Shown in pieces: positions 1 to 11,728 of a stretch of DNA of 64,000 nucleotides (the first letter of the stretch is position 1; each line of letters begins with the position of its first letter). Source of the stretch: Pyrrhoderma lamaoense (lineage: Eukaryota; Basidiomycota; Agaricomycetes; Hymenochaetales; Hymenochaetaceae). The notes under the pieces are model-generated. The model was not told the origin of the DNA. It did not search any database and saw nothing but the letters and a program-made list of their open reading frames with translations. The position numbers and the translations under genes were made by a program. The stretch is from the NCBI GenBank assembly GCA_002794735.1, contig NBAZ01000004.1:992001-1056000 (forward strand). The letters run 5' to 3'.

Positions 1-1258
1 TCTACGATTTTACTGGCGGCGAAACTTAAGTTTTAAGGAGTGTGACAACAACACATTCAGATTAAGTACCTTCTCTTTTTTTCTCGGAGATCTTCTTGAC
101 CAGGCTTTTCATCTTGACAGATGCACGTAATCCCAACAGTAACAACTAGAATAATCATAGCTACAATACAGAATTTTCTGAATTGGCCGCCCCCAACAAA
201 CGGAGCAGAGGAAGCTGAGCAAGGGGTAGGAAGCCTAGGTGTATTTTTATTATTATTGAATGTAGAGATTCGATACGCATTATGAACATTCTTACCAAAA
301 CCATATCCTATGATATTGCCCGCATGTGTCATTCTTCCATGCCATGCATTACCAGAATTGAGTTGAGATGGGGGTGTGACATCTAAAAGCAAGTTCCTAA
401 GGGATGCTTGCAAAGCATTAAGAGAGAAATCCAGGAAGTAAAATGCGACGACAGCGAATCCTATTGCTACATTGGACACCTGAAAGTTATAATCAGTGAC
501 TTCTCCCAACGTAACTGATCTTGAACGGACCTGCTTCTCTCTCTGAGGATCCCACGAACCGGCCCCCCCACCAAACACGTCAACAAAAAAAGCTGATAGT
601 TCTTCGCAATAAGCCAATATGAGCGTAGATAGACATAAGATGGCTGTAGAGGTAGCAACCCAATACCGACGTCGAAATCTTGACTTAGAAGAGTCCGAGA
701 TAGCGCCTTGCAATGATGTGAAAATCTTTAGTGATAGTACTGGCCCAAATAATATGACATACCTATGAGGGGCTGGGCAATGAGTCCAGAAATAGGTCCA
801 GCAAGCCATACCAAAGATGTGAGCTGCTCGGACAATCCCAAAGACAACAGAAATGGTGTGCCATAACTAAAGAGCGTGGCGAGTAAGCAGACTGACCGCC
901 CCCACGAGGAAAGCACACTTACCCAAGTTCCACGGTCCATGCCACTTGTGCTCCTGCCATCGAGATACTCTAGAAGTACGTTGGGTAAACATGATGTAGA
1001 ACAGATGCACCAAGGCATGACAAGTCATACCAGATTGAACAGCTGTCTCGTTGAGAGACGTGCTTTCCCAATATCCGCAGTGTCGGGATCATTTGCACTT
1101 CTCTGAGGACTTTTTTTCTTTTGAGCACTCGAAGCCCTGTAACGATCTTCCTGGGGAACACGATCGTGGGCCGGGGTAGTATCCTTTCGGGTCGAGGTTG
1201 GCCAGGCCAACTGAGAAGTTGGATCAATGTCCGGAGCAGGGGACATTGCGCGACTCAT
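1..1258 (-). CDS. MFS sucrose/alpha-glucoside transporter, partial (C-terminal half off the left edge)
   Basis: Putative proton-coupled sugar transporter of the plasma membrane, Sut1/plant-SUC type. Exons on the minus strand: 1258-1031, 969-923, 866-763, 706-296, then 214 (or 234)-70, and 24-<1. The spliced protein starts MSRAMSPAP, has a hydrophilic N-terminus, then the family signature around SMAGAQVAWTVELGYGTPF, LGLSEQLTSLVWLAGPISG and the loop DSSKSRFRRRYW between TM2 and TM3. About six membrane segments are visible; the rest lies beyond base 1. The acceptor of exon 5 is uncertain. The acceptor at 215/216 keeps the frame, whereas the one at 235/236 gives a more family-like stretch but leaves a one-base frame break in the C run at 190-194. 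The substrate is inferred from family resemblance only. Confidence 0.85.
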
Positions 1259-1713
1259 CTGGAGTGAGAAATCTCGAGACTGAAAACTCGATAGTGATGA
1301 AGTAAAAGGGTCTACGGTGACAGGACAGCCAGACTACATATACATGTACATCCTAGTATAAGTAGGAGCAAGTACTCGCGTTGTAGTCATCAGACGCGTT
1401 TAGTCACTGAGCCGAGAACGTGTGATGTGTCTTCCCCAAGAAAGGAGAGCTTTCCTTACACGTACAATTGCGTTGAGTATTGGTGCGGGTAAGTACAATC
1501 TGGTAATCTGTTACATTTACAAATGTCTTGTAATACATACATATGAGGGTCTAAATAGGACAAGGAAAGAAGAGAACAATGACAGTTGCAGGTAATAACA
1601 TAGGCAGGCAAGTTAACACAGCAGAATAGAGTGATACATAAGTATGAGTAATAACAAAAACGAAACAAATGGAGTTAATTGAAAGTGAATTCCTTTCTCC
1701 ATTTCTTATACTA
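1259..1713. other. Intergenic: promoter side of the transporter, 3' side of the ankyrin gene
   Basis: No gene seen. It contains one ACGCGT hexamer at 1394-1399, the MCB-like core, of unproven meaning. Confidence 0.5.
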
Positions 1714-3848
1714 CTAGCTCTTTTGTTCAGAAGTAGTTCTTCGATGTTCACGCTGTAGCCTTTGACTATCAATGGCAGGCAACGGCTTTGACAGCAAAGC
1801 GAATGCACGTCGTCCGTTGGACTTTTGAGGTAGGATAGAGTCTGCAAGTTTATTCTTGGAAGGCGGGTCTGGAAAGACGGCATAATCGCTGGAGGGGCCA
1901 GTAAAACCAGACTCTACCTGGCGACCAGGGACGGTGCCTGCACGACGTGCAGAATGTCTCCGTTCAAGGATTTGTCCATTTGTTGGAGGAGTAGAAGAGA
2001 AACTCGCTTCCAACGGCGAGTTTTGTGACGGTCGTAGAGACCCCGGAGTCGTACCAGAACGATTTCGGGGAGTTTGTAGATCCATCGAATCTACAACAAC
2101 AGGAACTGGTGGAAGTGGACTACTACGTAGTTGGGCAGCTGAGAAAGAGGGGCGTAACCGCCGGTCAGCTAGAGACACAGGTTGAGAAGTGAACGTTTGC
2201 GATGCCAGAGGCAGATGCGAGTTACTTCCATTTATGGTGGGAAGATTTGTTACGCCATTTGTTGTGGATCTGGAATCAGAAGTCTGAGTGCCAGCACTAC
2301 CACTCCGATTACGCTTCTTATATTCCGCGATGGCATCTGCATCACTTTTCCGAACACGAGATGCTACCGGGGATAAAACATGAGAAAGATTCATAGGCGG
2401 AGGATTCAGAGATGATGTCGATCCGGAAGGGTTAGAAGGCATAGGGGATGATGCATTGAATGACCGCGAATGATTTAAGGAGGGAGATGATTGAGGAGGA
2501 GGGAGCTTAGACCCAGATAATGAGAAGCTAGGTTGAGATGAAGACGAAGAAAAAGAGGAGCCTGTACGAGGTTGCATAGGTGACAACCCTGTTTCCCCAC
2601 TATCTGAAGTCGTTGTTGTTCTACTTCCTCCAGATGCGCTACGCATCCGGGATGAGATATTCTGGCTTTCTATGATACTTTTAAGTCCTATAAGCACGGA
2701 TGTAGAAAGGAATTACAAGGCATACCTATCATATCTTGCCGTTGTTGGCGGCGAGCATTCTTCTTATTCTCGAATTGAAGTCGAGCAGTTTCTTGCAAAG
2801 TGGTCATGGTAGTATGCCTTGTATCGATGTGAGTGTCGCAAAATACACAAAAATGGTAACATAGCCTACGTATATGCGTAATCAGATGCTGTAAAACCAT
2901 CATGGTTACGTGCAGTATATTGACAACCTTTTTCGATCAATAACTGAACTACCTTCAATGTATAGTTAGGTGCTAAGCTATAACAATGAATATTATGGTA
3001 ACCTACAGGGATATGGCCCCATGCACTTGCGCTTGATTAAGAGACGTACTCAGCACTGCTGAAATTGGTAGTATAATAAAAAAACTATATCTCACTAATG
3101 TAAGGGTGTATTTCCAAGATTGTCCGGCAGATCAATATCAGCGCCAAGGTCGACAAGCATCTAACAAACATTGGTTAGAGCCCCGAGAAAATTTCAGTCA
3201 AGAATACGTACTCGAGCTATATCTTCGTTTCCTTTGAGCGCAGCTGCATGTAAAGCCGTCTTACCCTGCGTATTTGACCACTCTAAGGTAAATGGGTAAC
3301 GTTCAAAGTACATTCTAGCCATTCGAAGAGCTGCTCCCATGAGATCCGGATGGTCCCCAGCAGGATTATATGGACTGTATGATCCAGGCCTTAGCTCACA
3401 CAGAAGCACAAGAATAGTATTATTGTCAGCGTCCTGATATGATCATTATAAATTTTCTGAGTACATGTTCGTTAAGCAGTAACCTAATGCACATACTTTA
3501 CTGAGTTCTTCGTCATCGTGACCATTGAGAAGTAGATACTCAAATGTCTCTTCATGACCTAATATGGCTGCCCAAGCCAAAGAGGTGTAACGCCGCATAC
3601 TAGGGTCTGGATTGCGCATGTCCGTGCGCTTTATCAAACGCTTCACAAGAAATAAGTTGTTTTCTATGCGCATCTAGTCAGTGGATATAGAATCATGATG
3701 TTAGTACAAGGCAATACGTACCCTTGACGGCGCGTCGAAGTCTGGCTGAAGCATCCTTCTCGGCCATGATGAAGGTAGAAAGGAGAAGCGAGTTGACGCG
3801 CCGGACAAGAGCTGTGCGGAGGTAGTCTGGCGGGTCATGAACTGCCAT
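1714..3848 (-). CDS. Ankyrin-repeat protein, Avo2-like (candidate TORC2 subunit)
   Basis: Eight exons on the minus strand: 3848-3722, 3663-3497, 3433-3212, 3160-3096, 3031-3007, 2952-2870, 2817-2726, 2687-1714, giving 584 aa with all phases matching. Residues about 40-240 form ankyrin repeats; visible repeat cores include GKTALHAAALKGNEDIARM, DNLGNTPLHYASAWGHIPV and HDGFTASDYAYT. A basic helix follows (TARLQFENKKNARRQQRQ), then about 300 residues of Ser/Pro/Thr-rich low-complexity tail, probably disordered and phosphorylated. This architecture (N-terminal ankyrins, basic helix, Ser-rich tail) resembles fungal Avo2 of TOR complex 2; the name is an inference. Exon 5 is only 25 nt and intron 7 only 38 nt. 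The promoter is shared head-to-head with the PheRS beta gene. Confidence 0.8.
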
Positions 3849-3998
3849 TCAAGTTAGATCGCGACAGAGGTCGTTGTTCACGTGCAAATTACGTACACCG
3901 TAACACCGCAATGATTTTGATGCCGGGCACTCATTAGTGACTCGTTTTCTGAAAACTGACAATATAGCTAAGAGAGCATACATCCAATACCATTTAAC
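3849..3998. promoter_or_regulatory. Divergent promoter, ankyrin gene / PheRS beta
   Basis: 150 bp separate the two start codons, so both promoters and 5' leaders must lie here. No clear TATA box is seen. Confidence 0.5.
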
Positions 3999-6324
3999 AT
4001 GCCGACTGTCTCTGTCGACAAAGCTGATCTGTGGGAAAGACTTGGCCGTGAATACAGTCCGTTTCATATAATTTTTTTTGTCAATAAGCTATCTCACAAA
4101 CACAATTTAGCTACTGATGAATTTGACCAATTATGTTTTGATTATGGTCTCGAGTTAGATGAGGATGTGAGTTTTTATACTTACCTCGCTCTAGAGTATA
4201 GACAACCCATATACAACTTGCTAGACAACGAAGGATGTTGAGGAAGCGATAAAGAAAGATCTTCCTGCTGAGCGTCCTGTATGTCCCAAATGCCGCCTTG
4301 AATTAAATTTATGGTTAATCATTCGCATACTAGCAATTGAAAATAGAGGTCCCTGCAAACCGGTCTGTCTCGCCTACAAAAATTCTTCTGATTCTCGCCT
4401 AATATTTACGAATAGATATGATCTACTCTGTATAGAAGGAATTGCTCGTGCTCTGCGTGTTTATCTAGGGAAGGACAAACCTGCCCCTACAGACTTGTTC
4501 TTCCTCCCGGAGGAGAATCCTCGCTTTTAACGACAACAATTGCACGCGAAGTAGGTCACATATCACTACATGGTCATCAACTGTTGTTCACATTGTTAAT
4601 CGGAATTATAGACAGCTAAAATCAGACCTTATTTCGCTTCGGCCGTCTTGAGAAATGTGAAATTCACACAACGCTCTTATGATTCGTTCATCGACCTACA
4701 GGATAAACTACACCAGAATCTTTGCAGGCGTCGTCAGCTAGTTGCTATTGGTACTCATGATCTCGATACAATAACACCCCCTTTTCGGTATGAAGCACGA
4801 ACTCCCCAAAACATCAAGTTTGTCCCCTTAAATAAGAATAAGGAATATTCTGCTGAAGAATTGATGACCGTATACGAGGTAAAATATCTTCTGAAGGTGA
4901 TCTTTCTGTTTTACTCATATGTTTTTTAAGTCCGATAAACAATTGTCAAAATATCTGCACATCATCAGAGACTCTCCTGTGTACCCGATTATCTATGACC
5001 GAAATGATGTTGTGTTATCAATGCCTCCCATCATCAATTCTGAGCATAGCAAGATCACACTGAACACTAAAAACATCTTTATCGATGTAACCGCAACTGA
5101 TCAGACAAAACTCGCTATTGTTGTGAACATAATCTCTACTATGTTTTCTGAGTATTGTGAAGAGCCATACACGTATGTTCAGTCTCATCTTGTCTGATAA
5201 CACGCATAGCTAACGACACTCATAGCATAGAGCCCGTTAAAATCGTATACCCTGATGGTACTACAAAAATTACCCCGGATATCGCCTCAACTCACTTCAC
5301 CGCGCGTGCATCTTACATCAATTCTTGCACTGGCATTTCACTGGCTTCTCAAAATATCTGTGAATTACTCGAACAGATGTCCCTATCAGCTTCAGTTAAC
5401 GCAGCCAATCCCGATGCCATAGAGGTTGATGTTCCTTGTACTCGGCCTGATATTCTTCACGAATGTGATATTATGGAGGATGTTGCTATTGCATATGGCT
5501 TCAACAACCTTCCGAAAACGTTTCCCGGGTCGATAACTGTTGCACAATCTCTTCCTATAAGTAAAATCAGCGATATAATCAGGCATGAATGGGCGCAAGC
5601 GGGTTGGGTTGAAGTTTTACCTTTTATTCTCTGCTCACATGAGGAGAACTTTGAATGGATGAATCAAATCGACACAGGATCCGAGGTTGTGAAAATAGCC
5701 AACCCGAAAACGCTTGAGTTTCAAGTTGTGAGGACATCTCTTCTTCCTGGTTTACTAAAAACCGTCCGAGAAAACCGATCACATCCTCTTCCGATCAAAA
5801 TTTTTGAAACGTCAGATGTTGTTTTCAAAGATATATCCTCAGAACGGCAGGCTAGAAACGAACGGCATGCAGCAGCCGTTTGGTGCAATAAAACGGCAGG
5901 CTTTGAAATTATCCACGGCTTGTTGGATAGGATGATGCAAATGCTCGAAGTCCCTAGGATATCCGTGACTGATTCCAAGGCGACTCACGGATACTATCTC
6001 AAGGAAAAGAGTGGTATGTTAGACCGTTTTTAAATCAGGCCATCCATACTAAACATCCGTCCAATAGACCCTACGTTCTTCCCGGGACGTTCCGCGGGTA
6101 TTTACTATCGCTCTGCAGTCCAGTCTTTGCCATCAAAAAGGTCAGCCACGGACGAGCTAAAAGTTCTTTTGACGGGGAAAGGAAAGGACATTGAGATCGG
6201 AATAATGGGAATTTTGCATCCCACTGTACTGGAGAAGTTCGACATTGGATTCCCCTGCTCAGCACTCGAGTTGAGCTTGGAGCCATTCAAGAAGGAGGTA
6301 CAGCCTGTATGGGTCAATCCATGA
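3999..6324 (+). CDS. FRS1: Cytosolic phenylalanyl-tRNA synthetase beta subunit, one frame break
   Basis: Beta chain of the alpha2-beta2 enzyme that charges tRNA-Phe in the cytosol. Exons: 3999-4056, 4111-4166, 4225-4278, 4334-4362, 4416-4554, 4616-4878, 4931-5172, 5226-6013, 6068-6324. Family-typical segments are the N-terminal [19 protein letters not shown], the B3/B4 region around [13 protein letters not shown], and the C-terminal catalytic-like fold with [19 protein letters not shown] and FETSDVVFK. In exon 5 the frame ...GKDKPAP ends, and the conserved [12 protein letters not shown] continues only if one base is added to the CCCC at 4484-4487. With that base the exon sum is 1887 nt (628 aa), the usual size for the eukaryotic beta chain. 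No donor site offers a splicing solution that keeps the conserved residues. Confidence 0.93.
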
Positions 6325-6660
6325 GAAGAAAAAAAGTGTTTGATCTGTGTATCTTTCATGAGTAGGATAGATAGATTGTATTGGTCTTGTATTCTAGAAT
6401 TGATGATGCCATCAGAATGTATGGAAGATCGAGTTAGCTAAGCGCATCGCAACGACACGTTAGAATCTCTCGATCTCTAGTTAATTACTATCTCCTCAAC
6501 TGGAAAGCTATTCTTCCGCTCCCGTTCCTTTCATTCTCTACTGCCATCTTTTGCTTTCTTTCCTAGCTTTTCTTTTCTTGTTTACTCTTTTTCTAACTCA
6601 CTCCTGCCCCTATCCCCTTCCCGCTAGATATCAAAGAAAAATCTGTCTTTTCTGCCTATC
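6325..6660. other. Intergenic, PheRS 3' end and Bsd2 leader
   Basis: No gene seen. About 6520-6650 is strongly C/T-rich, ending just before the Bsd2 start; this is typical of fungal promoters and leaders. Confidence 0.45.
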
Positions 6661-8322
6661 ATGCGCGCTGGGTATTCCGCTTTACCGAACCCAAGGACAA
6701 ACCCTGATGAAGACGAGATGGAAGCTGCCTTTGAGACAAGTGATGACGAAGATGACAGAGATGAACATGCTGCCGAACGCCGACCTCTTAACCCAACCCA
6801 AGATGACAGAGAGGTTACAGTAGCCATTGTGAATGGTCATAAACGCACACCAAGCGCCATGCCGGCTGCTTACGACTTTGAAAATGTAGATTACGACTTC
6901 CCACCTCCAGGTTCTCCACCTCCTTTTGACCGAGCACTACCAAACAATAGCTTGGGCAACTCAAATGGCATAGTCCCAGCAGGTCCCGTTCCGAGACCCT
7001 CAGCCGCATTCTCTAGGCGCAGGGGGCTTTCTTGGGTCACCCGGATCCTTCCAGCTGGCGTGTCTCAGAGGCTGAATAGGAATAGTGAAATGAGTCGGCG
7101 TACCGTAATTGGGAGTCGTGATGGAGTATTCTCTAACGTCACTGCTAAACCAACTGTAGCTAACCAAATACGGCCAGGTGAGTTAACATCTTATGTGCTT
7201 TGTTCTTTGTTCTCTCAATTTAAGTGCTATCATAATATCAAGGCGATGAGATCTATGTCTCACCGGAAGATGCTCAGAAGGAATCTCCCCCTTCCTATGC
7301 ATCTGCTCAAGCTGATGCAGTCCCACCATATTGGGAAACAACGATACATGCGCCGACTTCTCTTTCTCCTGGGATGATGGTCCCCGGTGAACTACCAATT
7401 GATGGACTTGCTACAGGCACTCTTTTCTCGTTCCTTTGGAACATGCTTGTATCTATCTCATTCCAATTCGTTGGTTTCCTACTCACCTATCTTCTGCACA
7501 CTACACACGCGGCAAAGTTGGGTGCTCGTGCAGGTCTTGGACTGACGCTTGTTCAGTATGGATTCGCACTCCGCACCGGTGGCTCAAATTACGACTCTGA
7601 TGGTGATGGAGATAATTCACCGGTTGTTGATCCTATCCCATCTTTCAACACAGCCGCAGAAGCTGATGCCTGGTTTGCAACTCATCCAAATGCCACCACC
7701 TGGGATTCGAGTTCGGAATCAGTCAAATCAATTGCAGGCTCAGGATCTACAGAATGGCTTGCGTTCCTCCTTATGACGTTTGGTGAGATCGAACCTTTTT
7801 TTAAACTAATAAAAAAGGGAACTTGACTGATTCCGAAATTGTTCCAAATATTGACTTTGTTAATCATGTTTCACAGGTTGGTTTATTCTTCTGAGTTCAT
7901 TACTTAGTTACTGGCGCATCAAACGTCTTGAGAGATCAATCTTACTCTCACATGAACAGCACCCGGATCGACCAGCTGAAATTCCCTTACCAGTCAGCAC
8001 TGGACACATCCGTCAGAGTAGCTTTGCCCGACACTTTGAGCGTACTCTGGGAATCCGCTTCCCGACTGTACAGACTATTCAAGAGGGTCTCGGTCTTGTG
8101 AGATTTGGGAATAATGGGCAGTTGATCTACGAATATGACGAGGATCTGAACCGCGTTGGTGGGGAACCCAATGAACGTACCTCTATGGATGAGAGATTGC
8201 TGGAAGAAGAAGTCCTTCTTACTATACCCGAAGACCATCCAGACCGTGAGCGCTTAGTAGCAGAGGTACTCGCAAATGAACGTCGTCTACAAGAGGACCT
8301 ACGGGCGGCAGGTCTTCTCTGA
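6661..8322 (+). CDS. BSD2: Bsd2/Ndfip-type membrane adaptor for Rsp5 ubiquitin ligase
   Basis: Three exons 6661-7177, 7243-7782, 7877-8322; 500 aa. In yeast Bsd2 is a Golgi/endosome membrane protein that recruits the HECT ligase Rsp5 to cargo such as metal transporters. The sequence has an acidic N-terminus (EDEMEAAFETSDDEDDRDE), a cytosolic Pro-rich part, the PPxY-type WW-binding motif PPSY at about residue 190 followed by AQADAVPPYWETT, then the signature LFSFLWNMLVSISFQFVGFL, which opens the Ndfip membrane domain of three hydrophobic segments. The region between TM2 and TM3 carries an insert rich in Asp/Ser. The long C-terminal tail ends in charged helices. The start is the first ATG after a C/T-rich leader. 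Confidence 0.93.
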
Positions 8323-10810
8323 GAATGAATAACTTTAAAACATACCTTCCTTTGTAAAGATACTATGTTCCTATATATATATGTATTTTTTTCTTTTTTT
8401 CTCTTTCGGGACGCATCGGATATCCGTAGCTATAAGCTATTGGCTGAAAATCCAGTCTGTTCTTTTTCCCTTGTCCTGCAGTTTATCCCTCAAGACTCAT
8501 GACTTGTAAAACTCTTTTCGTTGATTTACTCCCCTTTCCCCCTTTTCCCCTCTCTCCTTATTCTTTATCCTTTTAGTGCATTCTTCTTAAAGCTCATACA
8601 TGTTTGGTGGCATCTCTCTCCTTGTCAGCTCACCATCATACTGACTGGTACGGAAAATCCTTTAATCACTTTCATTCACTCTTCCTGTGGGGCTGGCAAT
8701 AGTCTATTCTTAAACACTTATTTACATTTGTACACTACACCTTTTTCTCAGGTTCGCAACTGATTCTACTATCTCAGAATGCGATTATAAATATATTAAC
8801 TGTATTCCTTCTCCTTTCTTGCTCAACGTTGCATGTCCACTTACATGGGTCCTTGAACATTCATTCACTCACACAAGAGAGAATACACGTGTATGAACAT
8901 GGCATAGAAACCCGGACTGAATCAGATCGGCGACGTTGAACACAATAAGACTAGTAACATTATAGTATATGTTATCCTAGCCATTGATTAATCAGAGGAC
9001 CCTTTGTATTTCCGACAGATCTTAGGCTAATGCGTAAGTGCTAGAAGTAGCTTCAATATCATGTTAATGATACCATCTAGACTAATAGTCACATCTAGGC
9101 GCTACGCACTCCGTGTGTGAACACCTCATAGATTCAATTCAGTTCAACGATCTCAGTGATTCGTTTAATTCTGAAGTAGCTGTATAATCCTGAGCCAAGT
9201 GAAGGTTAATAACTTCCGAAGTGCCGCACCTCTCCGAATAACCCCCCACCGATTTCCCCGCACCTACTTCGCAGAAATAGCGATAAGAGCTTACGATAAG
9301 AGCATGAATTTGTATTTGTATGTGCAAGTGTATACCGTCTTCCCCCCTTTTACTCTCGTTGCAACATCTCAAATAATGAATAATTTTCTAGAAAAGTTAA
9401 CTGTATCATTATTATCCCTTGATACAATTATTATTTCTCTTCTTCTTTTAAACACAGTTCAAACCATCCTGATGGGAAGTAAAGTTTCAGGACTAGGCTT
9501 TTTTTATCTCTATTGCATGGATCGTCCCAATATCAGGGACTTCTGACAGCACGATAAGCCCATCGTGGTCTGGTCATGAGTCAATAAATATGACTTCATA
9601 CCGCTACGCACTTCCCTAACCCCGGCTTGTCATTTGGAATGATGATGGTTGATGAAATCGTCAGTCCTCGAGGCCACGGAAGAAATATGTTTTGTATGGG
9701 AGAATGACGAGAGGATAATGCAGCTTTCAATATGAAGAAAAGGTGCAAGTCCGAGATGTGCCACCGTCATGAGAAAACCACAACGGTTAATAAAGAGTTA
9801 CTCGTGATCACCTGTAGAAAATCTAAGAAAAAACATTTATATATATATCTAATTATATTCTTTATTCAATTTGTTACTAACAGTTATGTATACATGTCAA
9901 TTGATACTAACACTGGACTAGGTCGTGAATTGGAGGTGTATAGATCTCGATAACCAAGAAAAGGTGAAAGGAAATGAACCAATAATTGTAAAGTTGGAAC
10001 ACAAGAGTGAAGAACGACATACAAATAAACTAAGAATCAAAAAAAAAAAACTCAGGGACAGATAGACGGAATGTCGGAGATCTTAGTTACGGCCGGCAGA
10101 GATGGAAAGTTGAAAGTATATGAAGATCAAAACGATCAGGGAAATTTTGATCTGGGAAAAAATATGAGAACATAAAGATATACGCGAAGTAGCAACAATG
10201 TTATAAAGGTGTCAGATGCTACATTTGGTGGGGAGGTGTGTGTGAGTGTGGGGGGGAAGAGTAAATATGTTGATACACTTTAAGTAGTGAGAATATGTGA
10301 GAATACTGGGCGCCTGCAGGAGTATTCGTGTATGCAATATCATGACAATAGGCCTACCAGATCTTGAGAAAATGTTGAATCGGACTGTTGGTTACCTGGA
10401 CCATTAACTTAAACAAGGAACAGCCATCCGAACTATGACGTCTCCCCGGGACAGCGTAGTATGCATGCCTAATGGGAGAAGCCATGTTTCCGGCACACCA
10501 GTACCATGCAAAGAATGGTCCAGACCGCTGGCATGTTGGAAATGTACTTTTGGGGTGGGAGTGAACGGCGCGATACATTCATGACGAGAAAGTAATGTGA
10601 GTGAGAAGGAAACGGAGGAATGATAAACAACGATATCATGCGATTACAAATGAAGAAACCATCTGTAAATAGGGCGCCAGAAGAGCGAAATTGCAAAGAT
10701 TGATCATCAGTTTTCAAGAGCCTTGTACAGAGGTCGACTAGAAGCTGAACTGATAACTCACAAGAAAATGGGAATGTTTTGACGAATAGATAAAAAAGAT
10801 GATTACTCCA
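8323..10810. other. 2.5-kb gene-poor intergenic region
   Basis: No convincing gene. Short open frames on both strands (for example 9199-9546 plus, 10354-10717 minus) show no recognisable motif. The 11-mer CGCTACGCACT occurs near 9100 and 9602. A GT/G-rich tract lies at 10230-10260. 8500-8850 is pyrimidine-rich. Untranslated RNA cannot be excluded. Confidence 0.5.
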
Positions 10811-11523
10811 TTAGCTATAGAGCATAGCACGATTTGAATCTCTTATGAGACGAGTTACTCTCATACAGCTCTCCATCCGTGCATCTAATAAGTCCCCAAA
10901 TAGCTCTAAAAGCTGCGCGCTGGGATCTGGCTCAGTATTCCTTTGTTGTGACCTGGTTGCCAACTGATTTGTGAAAGGTCCGAGGCGAAGTTTGAACGAC
11001 TGTTTCCGTTTATACCAGCGAGATGATGGCGCCCTGGCTGCGTACTTTGCGCGCAAAGTGAGAGGCATACGGCGTTGGGAACGACCGTTGAGATGAATGT
11101 CTTCCTCTTCCTCTTCCTCCTTCACTACTGGCTCATCTAAAGTGTCCCCACCAAAGGAACCAGCAGGAGTTGGTTCATTGGTGGTACTTCCCGAAGAGCA
11201 GTCAGGAGCTGAACTATCCGAGTCCGACTGAGACCCGGGACCATCTATAGAGGGTGCGACAAGCAAAGGACCCTGGACATATGCTAATTCTAAAGATGCC
11301 CTTGAACGCTGCACCCATGTTCTCCGATGCTAAATTGAGTTTTAGAAAAGAGGAAAGAGATAGATTAGTTCATGTTGAAGATATAATTTAAGAAGAGGAG
11401 TTGAAGAACCTGATAGAAGATGAGAAGCTTATTTAGGAGCTGCATGGACATTTCATGCTGCTGAAATTGGGAAGTAGTGGGAACCAAGGCATTGTTTGGT
11501 AACGCAGCGTATTCTACAGCCAT
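10811..11523 (-). CDS. Unknown fungal protein, 210 aa
   Basis: Two exons on the minus strand, 11523-11410 and 11329-10811, joined at a CAG|GT...TTTAG|C intron in phase 0; total 633 nt. I do not recognise the family. The N-terminus MAVEYAALPNNALVP leads into an amphipathic stretch ending NKLLIFYQHRRTWVQRSR. The middle is Ser/Asp-rich with a Glu run (KEEEEEEDIHLNG). The C-terminus is basic and then helical (LLELFGDLLDARMESCMRV). No signal peptide or membrane segment is visible, so a nuclear or cytosolic protein is likely. It sits head-to-head with EMC10, 205 bp apart. Frame conservation through the intron supports it as a real gene. Confidence 0.7.
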
Positions 11524-11728
11524 TTTTGGGGAGGAGTATTGGGTTAAGAGGACGAAGTGGCGAGGGAGAACATGGGAGAAGGAGGAAGATAGAATCGGAT
11601 GCAGACATGGTACATATAGGTGGTCAAGTAGGTCTAGACACTACTATTAGGGGATCGGCCGCGGGTCGAGATCACCAGTTACAAAGTCACTCACACCATT
11701 AGCTCATCGTACAAACAACCCCTTCACC
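11524..11728. promoter_or_regulatory. Divergent promoter, unknown gene / EMC10
   Basis: 205 bp between two start codons. The sequence is purine-rich near the minus-strand start; no specific motif is recognised. Confidence 0.45.

Noticed and set aside
9199..9546. 115-codon open frame on the plus strand
   Set aside because: AT-rich composition, no motif, no neighbour support.
10354..10717. Two overlapping minus-strand open frames of 74-82 codons
   Set aside because: No recognisable domain, no supportive splice sites or codon pattern; likely chance.
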